Position numbers and translations under genes: made by a program. Below the pieces are notes generated by a model. The model did not search any database, was not told the origin of the DNA, and saw only the letters and a program-made list of their open reading frames with translations. This document shows, piece after piece, positions 26,335-36,984 of a stretch of DNA of 64,000 nt; within the stretch, counting starts at the first letter, position 1; each line of letters begins with the position of its first letter. The stretch spans positions 2,578,993 to 2,642,992 of the forward strand of contig VZSR01000680.1 of NCBI GenBank assembly GCA_013398615.1, written 5' to 3'. Source of the DNA: Brachypodius melanocephalos (taxonomy: Eukaryota > Chordata > Aves > Passeriformes > Pycnonotidae).

Positions 26335-27790
26335 ATGGGCTGAATTGCACAATTTCAAGAAACAATCTGAGTTATTAAATAAACATGAGCACTGATGCAT
26401 TAGCATTGAAGGGCTGTGCATTCTCTGTAGCTGTTGAAACAGAGAGAATAAATACACCTTTCTTCTTCCCTGTTCATTGACTTTACACCCAGGAGGGTAT
26501 GAATAGTACCTGGTTAAGTGTGTGTGCAGTGCCAAACCACAGGGGTTGTTGGGAGGGCTGCTGCCTGAGATTCACCATTCAGGCAAAGTAGCACTAAGGG
26601 AGGATGCTCACAACGCTGCTGTGGGTGTTAAAGCTCTGCAGTGAAAGTCTAAAGTGTTTCCCAGTGCTTTAAAGATTTTCCTTTGTACTTTCATAGGATG
26701 CTGTATGGCCTGTGACAGCAGCTGCTCTGGGATGTTGTAAGAATTTCCAGCTCCACCACAAATATTTTAGTGAAAGGTGCAATGCAGGCAGCAACCCAGC
26801 AATGATGTACATTGCAGCTTTCAGCAAGGTGCTGTACTTAAATAACATTGTATTCTTACCTGGAAACCTTAAGCCCACCAGAGTACATCCTAGGTACTCT
26901 CCCATAAGTGAAGTGCTGAGCTGTATTGTTTTACTGCTGTTTCCACTCTGTAAATTCACCTCAGGTTCTGCCTGTAAGGGCAGAATACCTTTTTTGTCTT
27001 TCAGTGCTATAGCTTCCATTAGTGCAAGGGTGCTTGGCTATTGTAGGGATGAGTCTTACACAAATTAAGATAATTATGTGATTAAGGTAAGTAAAAATCC
27101 AGTACCAACCTCTGCCTTTGCTTGAGTGAAAACCAAACCCAGTAATGGCCACGAGCATGTTGATCTGGGATATGTCAGATGTGTAGCTGTCGGAGGAGTG
27201 GGATTCTGGAAGGATTAATGGCTGGAGCAGTCTGAGGAGCTGGTACCATTTTAAACAGGATTACTGTAGAGAGGATTCAATTTGGGGATGCTTTCTCAAG
27301 GGTGATCCTCTAGTGCCCCAGCCTGCTCGATGGTTTTAGGGGAAGATACTTGGATTTACCCTGGGCAGTGCACGGGAGAACCAGCTGGATTCTCAGGAGG
27401 CTCAATAACAGGCTTTGCTTGCAAACTTTAAAACATTCAAGTAGAATACTTAGTTAATTTTAAAACATCCAGACAGAGTAAGGCACTCGGCAAACTTCAA
27501 CTCAGCAAACTTTAACTTATCCAGTCTTGAGCCAGTCAGCTGTTCCTCCAGTCTCCCACAGATCCACTATGGGGCTCTTCTAAACCTGAAAGCCCTGTGT
27601 GCTGCTCATGCCAGTCTGGAGTTCTCAGTGGAGTTTTCCAAATCAAGGTTCATGGGAGTGCCTGAGATGTGTGCAAAACCTGAGATTTATTGACTTTCCT
27701 ACAGTTATAGCTTGCCACAAAACCCCGTGTCCCGTGCAGACTGAAGGTGTATATATTTGTGGAAGGGATTAGAATTCAGACTGAGATGAT

Positions 27791-27809
27791 GAGAGAGAGA
27801 GAGAGAGAG
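27791..27809. repeat. (GA)n microsatellite
   Basis: Nine full GA units plus a final G. Simple tandem repeat inside intron 2. Confidence 0.9.
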
Positions 27810-30800
27810 TTGGTATGAGCAAAAGGATTATGTGAGGAGTTAGGGAATTATAGAGGTGCTTTCGGTGAAACCAAGAGAGGAGGGTACACAAGAGACCTTT
27901 GGGCTGCTCTGTGAAAGAAGAAAAACAAGGATCCAGACATACACTGCCTGCACTGGGATAGAAGGCTGGCATATTTGGCATCATGTGACTTGCAAATGTG
28001 TGCAAAACACATTATTCCAGCAGAAGCAGTTGATTTTTCTGAAGGCTTAGTCAATGAATATAAATGAATCAATATTCTCTTACATTTTATTGGGTGATTA
28101 TCAACTGGTGAGACTCCTCAGCAGAATGATGGATGTGGTTTCTTTATCTGACTGTCAAACAGAGAGTTTATGTGTCATTCTTCACTTACATGAGTTTGCC
28201 CAAGGCTTGCATTATTGGTAAAAACTGTCCCATTTGCTGTGTTTAATGATCTACAGGTTATCAAGCCTTCTGCAATCTTTTACTGGCTGTGACAATTTAT
28301 TGCATGATGCTCCTTACTTTTCCTACCTAGAAGAAGGTCCTTTGCAAGGATAAACACATTAATTTCTAGAAAATATGTTTAAACCTGCCAATGAAAGGTG
28401 CTTATTTCCATTATTTCAGGGGTTTAGCAGTAATTCTGTCTGAAGAGGACGGAAGAATAGGGAATGTGGGTCAAAAGGCATTGACAGATAGAAGTTTATC
28501 TAACAGGCTTGCCTTTAAAGACCATTTGAGGAAGGGTAACTGAATGCAGCAATGTGCCTTTGCCCTGAGCCATGCTGAGAGAAGCTGGAGCCCCACCATG
28601 TCTTATTCCCAGCACATCTGTGTTCCCAAAGTCTGTAGCACACAACAGCAACTCGGAAGAACACAGAGAGTGAACAAAAGTGAGCTGAGGATGTTTCCTC
28701 ATTTGTAGTTACCAGGAGTTGGGATGTGTTGTTGCCACCTTCATTCTGCTCCATAGTCCATCCCCCAAATGGCCACAAGAGTCTGCAAACACCAACAGAC
28801 AATGGCTGCATGCTGCAAAAGGTTTCTGGTGCTCCTAGTCTGAGCATGGATTTTCACTTCCAGTGGTTGAATGCACATGCTGGGAGCTTCAGAAAGAGTT
28901 GCTCTGACATTGTTTCCTCTGGGATTTTGCTGCATGTTCCTCCTCAAGCACATGGAAACAACTGCAGACTTTCTGCTGTGTTTCCTGTAGTATGAAAGGC
29001 AATGTAATCCTAATTAATATTAAGAGGTACTGATTTGACTGTTTGACATAAAGGGGGTTTCAGTCTTCCTGATGTCGTTTTAGAAGGATATCAGTGAAAA
29101 AGATCTGCAGCAGTGCAAAGCTGCAAAACTTGTGTAAAAGGAAAAGAGAATTAAGCTTCCGTATTTGAGACCAGTACTGGTATTTACCTTTGTCTTATTT
29201 TAAAGGCCTTGGCACATGTTACACTTATGTAACAAAAGGGAATTACTTCACATTAGTGGTGTTTTACTGACCAGGATGGTTTCTGCCAATCATAGATTTC
29301 CAACTATTTACTTTCCAGGTAAATATAAAGATGACTACTAACTATGTGTAAATATTAAGAGGTGCCTATTAGAAGACAGTAGCTGTCTTTGAAAAAACAT
29401 GCTCCTTGGCAGTGCCACAGAGGTGTCAGCAACTATAGATGGGTGAGTTAGGAGAGACATGAAGTTGTTGCTAGTTGAGAGCTGTCTGATTATTTTAAGT
29501 GAGACTCAACAAAATCAGTGCAGTAATGCATTAAAATTTCCATCTTAAATAAGCAATTTTAAGTGGAGGACATAAGCTCCTCATAGTCCAGGTATCTTCC
29601 AGAGCTTTAGAAAATAAAGGAACAGCGTAGCTGGGGTTGGTTCAGAGCCAGCATTTCCAGTCAGTTCTTTCACATGAGGCTCTCTGGTGTTCTTAACGTT
29701 AAAGGAAATTAGGAAGTTCTCTCTCAGTCTATTACTCGTGTGGCTGTGATTGTTCTGGACCAGGATCTGCTTTATCACATTCCATGCTTGTTGTGAGAGA
29801 AACAAGGCGCTGAAACAGGAATCTTTGCAGAGATAATAAAGAAGACAGATGAGAGAATCTCAGGCTGCTCTAGAGAAATTGTTCCAGTGAGGTGATCCAT
29901 GTCCTCTGACTCTCAGCCTCTCGTGCAGCCACAGACAGAGACACTGAACAACTTCAGCTGTGTAAGGGCTGCTTGTGATACATGAATCTGCTCCAGCAAC
30001 TTTCTTCCCTCTCTTCCCGTATCCTCAAACACACCAGAATTCAAATGCTTGGAAGATGAGGCTCATTATGTCTTATATCTCCTGTCTGTTGTGTTTTTGG
30101 GTTTTTAAAATTTCTCAAATTGTTCTTATTGGTATAGTCTTTCTTCACACAGCACCACACCATCTTCACTTCTCCAGAACTTAGCAGTATGAAAACCATG
30201 TAGCATACACTAAAGACCCACTAAACATCAATTTTTATTTCAGTCACAGAATAAACTAGGGGGAAAAATGGGGGAAACGGGCCGGTGAAAAGGGAGGACA
30301 GGCTGGATCAAGGGAACATGAAGAGATTTGGTTGGAGTCCAAATCATGCCGGCAGTGATCATAAATAAACACTTGGTGGTGATTCAGTGGTTTCTGCTAA
30401 GTGAATGGATGGTATCTGTCCTGTCTTTGGAGAACTGTCCATGCACATCCATCTCCTATCATTAAACAAACTGCAGGTGTATCTGTGAGCTCAGGTGTAC
30501 CTGCCAGGCCTGGAGGAATCAGAGAGCAGAGTGGGTTCTCAAAGCACAAAATGACCTTTGTTGTCTCAGGGTTATCCCAGGGCTGAGGCAAAGTCATGAA
30601 AAGTGGCTCCTCTCTGGTCTACAGAGCAGAGACTGTGCTGGTGGCTGATGCTTCCTGCTTTCCCAAGCACTGACTTCCCCGCTGGTACAGAAGTGTCGTG
30701 GAAAGTGGTAGAGAAAGCTTAACTGCATGGTGCAGCATCAGAAGGGGGAGGGAAGCCAAGAAAAATCCACTTGTCAACTGAACAAATTAAAAAATTAGAA

Positions 30801-33800
30801 AACTCAGCATTTTGTCAGTCACTCCACCCCCCGGCATTTCCTTCACAGTTAGGACTTTAATCATCAGTAAAACAATAATAACAAAACATGTACAAGGATT
30901 CCAACCATCAGCTATTATTATTCTCTTCAACACAGCAAGACGCTCTTCAGCAAATAACCATTAAGAGATTAAGTCTCTTTTATGAATAAATTGTTTGGTA
31001 TGCTGAAGGCAATGTATTGGACCTGTTTTCACAGGCTTAAGGAGTAGAAGACCATGACAACACGCTGATTGTCTGTACCTGGCATAGAAGCAATATGAAA
31101 GCCTTGGTTGTATTCTGTGCCTTTGACCAAAGTAGCATTCACTGGGGATTGTTTGTTAATGTAGCCCTTGGTTTGGCTGCTGATAAATGGAGTGGATATT
31201 CTGGTGATGTTTTCACCAGATCCTGAAATACCATTTATGCTGAGAGACTTTCAAAACTTTTAGAGCTCCCCCAGAAGAAGGGGGTATTAATGTTATTACC
31301 ATTGTCCATTTTGGAGAAGGGAAAATGGAGGCTCCACTTTCACCAAATACAATAAACCAGGGTCATGTAATGCCCCTGCTGAAAATGCCAGTCCTGCCCT
31401 TCTGCTGCTCTGGCTGTTATTCTCACCTGCATGCTGGGTGATGGCAAAGTTTCTTTTTCTGTTGCTCAGATATTCAGACTGAGAAATTCCTCTGGGTTAA
31501 AACTAATGGGAGAAAATAATTCTGTTTTGGTTCTTTAACCTTGCTATTTTCCTTGATCAGGGTGTATGTACAGAAACTTGAACACTAACAAGTTTCAGGG
31601 GAGCTGTGTGAAAACTGGAAGACGAGATGGGAGTAGGTAGGACGTATTTATTGTGACAGTGCCACTTGAAACCAACCTAAAGTGCTCATAAAACTGGCCT
31701 GAGATACAGGTCGATAGCCTTTTGAAATCCTTGTTCACATCACTCCTGGGGGCTTCCCCAAGTCAGCTTTACTCTGGTTATGCTAACATGCCCAGGGTTC
31801 CAATCAAACGCAGTCTGGTGGTCCTGCATCTGAATTTCAGCCAGCCTGCCTAGAACAGAGGGCACCGGTGAGTAGGAGGGGCAGAGGTGGCACCAATAGT
31901 GCAGGATGCAGAATCCAGTGATCTTCATCTGTGTTCTCCAAAGCAGTGTGAAGACATTCCCCACAGCTTGATAGTAGAACTTAATTGGTTATGGTGTTTT
32001 TTCCCTTTTGTTTTATAATGGCTGATTTATGGGTGTGGAAGCCTCTACTCCTCAAATGTAAGAGCAGCCGGGGAAAAAAAAAGGACAAGGAAGCAATATT
32101 TCCTGGAGTTTATTTCCTGGCAAGGCATGGTTTTCAGCTTTAAAAGGATGTATGAGGCAGAGAGAAGTCCTGTAAACATGTTCACATGTGCCAAGGCTCC
32201 TTCAGCTTTTGTTTGAATGTCTCTCAGAACACATTGACTGTGGTTCATTGTCCTCTCATAGGAACTTGGTATTAAATTGTAAATTCCATATACGCACAAG
32301 GCAAAGAGAAAATAAGTGAGGCTGTATCATATCTCTTCAAAAACCCTGAGTCTTCATTGTTTCCTCTCCCTGCTTTTTGAAATACTTCTAATGTGAAAAC
32401 CATGAAAGCTGTGATGGTACCAAGGACAATTAGAATAAGCACAACTGGACAAGGTCCCTTAAGGAGTGTTTCAATCACCTGCTGCTGTGCTCCTGCAAAA
32501 GCCTTCCACCTTGCCTCTTTAGCTGAAAGGGTATTGCTCAGAAGAATGAGACTTCACTTTTTGAGAAGCCTGAGAGGGATCAAAAGAAGTCAAGTGGTAA
32601 TAAACTCCATGTCTGATTTGCTTTATGATTTAATAGTCCAGCATCTGCTGTTTAAATTTTTTTTAAGTATACTGCAGTTACATTGCTACATTGCTTTATT
32701 CAGGCAAGGCTATGTTTCATGGAATTACAAAAATATTGGTTGGAGCACGTATGAGTGGTCTTTGCATGTGCAAGGGCACGTTTAACTTTGAACATTGAGA
32801 CACCATATTTTGACTTCTGCTGATGATGCCATGTGAATCATGTCACATCCCTCTGAGGTGAGTGCAGAGGCAGATCCCACACAGCTGGATAGCACTGAGC
32901 ATGTCCTCTGCAGCTTCTCAGAGGAAGCTCACCCAAAATTCAGGAGTTCATTTCCCTGGTGCTGGTCATCTCTTTGAAGTGAACCTCATCCAAGCTTCTG
33001 CCACATAAATGATGGGCATTATGGATTTTAACTTAGCAAAATGCTGTTAGGAAGAGAGAAGAAAAAGCTGTAGTGTTTTCCTTCTTCCAGCTCTGCTTCC
33101 TGGTGGTTTCCTTAGGAGGCACATTTTGGTGGTTGCAGGCTGTAATCTCCTAGGATTCACTGTGCCCCCCTCTCAGAGAGCTTCTTGCAACATGACTGCT
33201 GCCCACAGCTCTAAGCACACTTACGTCTCAATTTCTGTCCTGTCTTTCAGTTCAGGGGCTGTGCTAAGAAGTACTTACTGTTGTTAATCTTAAGCTTTGA
33301 CCATTAGGACTTCATTCTAAGCATGAGGAGGTTTGTTTATCTGAAACAAGGAACGAGGTGCTGAATGAGGTCACCACATCAATAATTCTTGATTATCTGG
33401 CACGTGCATTTATCAACAGCTGATAAATAAGTGAGAGGGGTTTTGGTGTGATGTGGGTCACAGCAGGTCTCAAGTCAGCCCGTTTTAGTCTGTGAGATCA
33501 GATATGCACCTAATGCATCCATGTTCTTAGTTCACCCCTGTGTGTGCTGATGGGATTCATGAGGTCATTCAGTGTGTGTGTCTTCATCTGCTTTGTCAGC
33601 TGCTGGTGATTTGCAGAAATTTGTTGATACTTTAAAGGATGAATCTTGATCAAATAGCCAGTTATCATCCTGGCTACCTGATGTATTTTTTTCTTTATAC
33701 TATGTACTATGCCTACTTCAAAAACTACAGTCACCCTGTGCTACTTTGCACTAGATTTCTCTTTCTTTGCATTTACTTGCAGATGGGTGTGTTTAAGCAT

Positions 33801-35297
33801 GTATTTAAATGTCGGTGCTTTTATGTCTCACTGTCTGAGAATGGGAGAGGAAGATGGGGAAATGCCAGTGAGGAAATAGTGTCTGACAGCTAGAAGAATG
33901 GAAATAGTCAGAAGTCAGGCACATTTTTAGGGAGGCATAATGGGGAAAATAAAATCTCAATACAAATCCAAACGTCCCTAAAAGTTTTGGAATCCTGAGT
34001 GAAAACCATCCCTGGGTACTTGCATGTGTACAAACAATCTGTGTATAAAATTCCAAGTTCTCTGTGGATTGTACAGTGCCCACGGCAGACTGTTCAAACT
34101 GTGTGAAGGTAATGACTTTTACTGGACAGGGTGTAACATTGGCACTTTCAACATAACAAATTATCTGCTCCAGAGAGCAAAACATTCCAGGAAACGGTGC
34201 AATTGTATACTCAAAGTATAATAAATAGATCACTTAAGCTTTTGTGACATTGTTAGATGTTCAGAAGAAAAGTAAGCACTAAACTCACTGCAAGTGTCCA
34301 ACTGGCAGTCCTTGGTGTCGTGGCCTAATCTATGCTGTAGGACACTGCCTTCCTTGGAAGTGGAAACATCTCTTGTTGGATTAGCTCTGGTGTTTCTCCT
34401 TACTGCCTTGGGTTGGCTGAGTGCTTGAGGAGCCAGCTTCAGCCATCCCCCTGATGTGGGCAGGTTGCTGAAGTCTGGGTGCTGTGCTCACACCTACATC
34501 ATCCATCACTCCATCCCTGGTGACTTCCTAACAAAGCTTTGTCTCGCAGCAAGGTTAACTCTGAATTGTTTTTATTGCCTGGGGGATTTTTTTGTTTTTC
34601 TTTTTGCAAACAACTCCTCTAAAGCAAATCACCTCTAAATCACCTCTTTTCCTTTTCTTAGGTGAATGAAGGTGCCTTTTGGGTTTTTCAGAGGTGTATA
34701 TGCAGTCTAGATCTCTTACTCTCTCGAGCACTTCTAGGACTTCCCCTCTGCCCTTACCTCTATTTTGAAGCATGGAAGTCTGAAAATCTTATCCAATGTC
34801 TCCTGGGATTCATAGTTTTAAGAATTTGCAAGATTGAAACTGAATTCTCTTCCCTCCCTAAGTAATAAGTTTCTTGTGCTTATGAGGAATGATTTAGGAT
34901 TGGGAAAGTCCTTGATTTGCAGGAGGGTGTGTCTGGTGAAATATAACCAAAGCATTTCTTTTTAAGCATTTCCTTCTGTTAACTTTGCTGATAATGATGT
35001 GGTAGAGTTCAGAGCTAGGGCCATAATTACATGAAGTTTGCAAAGAGAGGAGAGCTCCAGAATTCCTTTCACACTGCCTAGTGCATTTCTAGGAAAATGT
35101 ATCAGTAAAATGTTCTAAAAGGCAAAGAAAACTTGTATGTGGAATCTTAAAAAACATTGTATCTGTGTATATCAAACAGACTTTATTTCTGAATAATGGC
35201 TAAGGTAGCAAACCTCCCAAGGCAGCTCCAGGAGCATATTTTTTCATGTGTGACTGAGGTTAATTGGGTCATACTTGTTACTCTAACCATAGCTGCC

Positions 35298-35317
35298 TTT
35301 TTTTTTTCTTTTTTTTT
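35298..35317. repeat. T-rich tract
   Basis: T10, one C at 35308, then T9. Simple sequence, lying about 110 bp before the palindromic ETS/RUNX-like cluster. Confidence 0.85.
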
Positions 35318-35424
35318 GTGGGAGCGTTTGCTTTTTCTCTGTCCGTTTCTTGTTGTTCCTAAGAACAGCTATTTGCCAAAACAAATGTATGTGAGTGATA
35401 AAAGCCAAGAGGAATGTCTGTTGG

Positions 35425-35472
35425 ACCACAGGAAATTTCCTGTGCAGGAAGAGATCTTAGGACTTCCTGTGG
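35425..35472. promoter_or_regulatory. Candidate RUNX-ETS element with 18-bp palindrome
   Basis: ACCACA (35425-35430, a RUNX-type core) abuts GGAA (35431). The 18 bases CACAGGAAATTTCCTGTG (35427-35444) are a perfect palindrome. A further ACTTCCTGTGG (35462-35472) is the reverse complement of CCACAGGAAGT, giving an inverted pair of RUNX-ETS-like composites within 48 bp. An identical 18-bp palindrome lies at 36873-36890. Motif density is seen directly; enhancer activity and any role in ETV6 expression are inference. It could be a remnant of an old repeat. Confidence 0.35.
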
Positions 35473-36872
35473 AACAGAGCATTGTGGGTCTGTTGGCAGA
35501 AGTCCCTTTACCACAGCTGCAATTAACCAGAGGAGGGTGGAAAATAGTTGGCACTGCCTTTTGCAGTTTTTCACATAGCTCAGAAGAGAAGAGCCTGAAC
35601 TAGACACTTAAAAATGCACAGCATAAGCAAATGGTAAATCAGAGTGGGTTTGCAGGTTGTTACTCTCAAACCCGAAAAAAATAAGAATGGGGCAGAATTT
35701 CAGTGCCCTGTGCTCATACTCTGATGCTTCCTGCCCACTTTACAAACTAACTCCGTGTACCTGGTACTATCCCAAAGTGTGGTGCTGCTAGAGGGAGACC
35801 TCTTCAATGAAAGGTGTCCGTGGTACCTGTACTTTGTACCCCCCTGAACCTTGCAGGGTTTATGAGACATTGCAGGGCAGCCTGTACTCTCCAGCAGGGT
35901 TTTCCCATGCCCCTGCATGAGGCTTCCCAGTGGGTGCTTCCAGACAAGTTCAAATTGCCAAACAGGCCATGTCCCACGTGTTGTATTAAATCTGTGTGAT
36001 GCCAGAAAGTCGTGCTGATTGCCTGAATTTCACCATGGAAGATCCTTCTTTTTGAGTGATCTTTATTTTTGCTTACAGCAGTTGTGCATCTCTTTCCCCA
36101 GCCCTCTGAAACAGCACTTGCAGGGAGCAGGGGATCCGTTTCTGAAAAGGAGTGAGGAGACAAAAAAGGAAGGGCATGGGATGCTAACATAAAATGCTAT
36201 CGTAAAAAAGAAGGGAAGAGACAACAGGATATTAGGAGGAAATGAATGTAGTTCAAAGGGCAGAAAGAGCAGGGGACAGAAAGAAAAAGACACTGGGAGT
36301 GCAGGTTTTATAAAAGGGAAACTGTCCAGTCTGGAGACAAATGAATTTTTTAAGAGTGCGTACAGAGTATGATTAGAACCTCCACAAGAGGGAATTTGTG
36401 ATGTAGGAGGTGTCAAACCCTTTATTAGGTGATGGTGAGCTTGATATGGACACTTGGCAGTTCATCCTAGACTGCAGTCACAGCTTCATCTGTGGGGACA
36501 GCTGTGTGCCCTGTGCCTGTGGCAGGCCTTGACCTCGCTGGGAAGGTGCCACAGAAAATGCCCCTGAAATGGTGCCGGTGTTGTGGTCTGTGCTCAGTGT
36601 GACACTGGGGCTGTTGACTCTCTTCAGAGAAGTCAAACAGAACCTGACTGTGACATTTAAACTTTAGCCTTGTGAGCCAAACTTGAGCACAGTGGTCTCA
36701 CCTGGGAATGTCTGAGCTTCTCAGGTAGATTCTCCTCACAGAGTTTGGACTGTGACCTGGTGCCCTTGCCTCTGCTGCTTCAGCATTTGGTTTTTCCCTC
36801 ACAGCTGTGTGTGCATGTTCACTCTTCTTTTTAGCAGCAAGGAACTCTTTGTTTGCTTACTGAGTGCTTCCC
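35473..36872 (+). other. Intron 2 interval between the two palindromes: no gene
   Basis: About 1.4 kb with no exon, RNA gene or recognised repeat. A minus-strand open frame at 35804-36190 and another at 36063-36416 show no recognisable domain. Confidence 0.6.
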
Positions 36873-36984
36873 CACAGGAAATTTCCTGTGATGGAAAACT
36901 CTGGGGAAGCTTCCTGTCAGAGGAGAGGCTGCAGGGGGCAGATAACAGAGCCCCTGGAGGCCACAAACCACAGCAGCTGAGGAA
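36873..36984. promoter_or_regulatory. Candidate haematopoietic motif cluster (ETS, GATA, RUNX, E-box)
   Basis: It starts with the second copy of the 18-bp palindrome CACAGGAAATTTCCTGTG (36873-36890). GGAAGCTTCC, another head-to-head GGAA palindrome, follows at 36905-36914. Then come AGATAA (GATA type, 36940-36945), AACCACA (RUNX type, 36966-36972), CAGCTG (E-box, 36974-36979) and GGAA (ETS core, 36981-36984). This combination resembles blood-cell enhancers bound by GATA, RUNX, TAL1 and ETS factors, and ETV6 is a haematopoietic regulator. The motifs are visible; activity is inferred. Short motifs occur often by chance, so confidence is modest. Confidence 0.35.

Larger units (their letters stand above)
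21456..35297 (+). other. Intron 2 block C: no gene
   Basis: No exon, RNA gene or intact mobile element recognised. Contents seen: a third and fourth copy of the GGAAATTTCC palindrome (25370 and 26325) and a (GA)n microsatellite at 27791-27809. Open frames such as 33805-34233 on the minus strand show no domain and are treated as chance. Confidence 0.65.
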
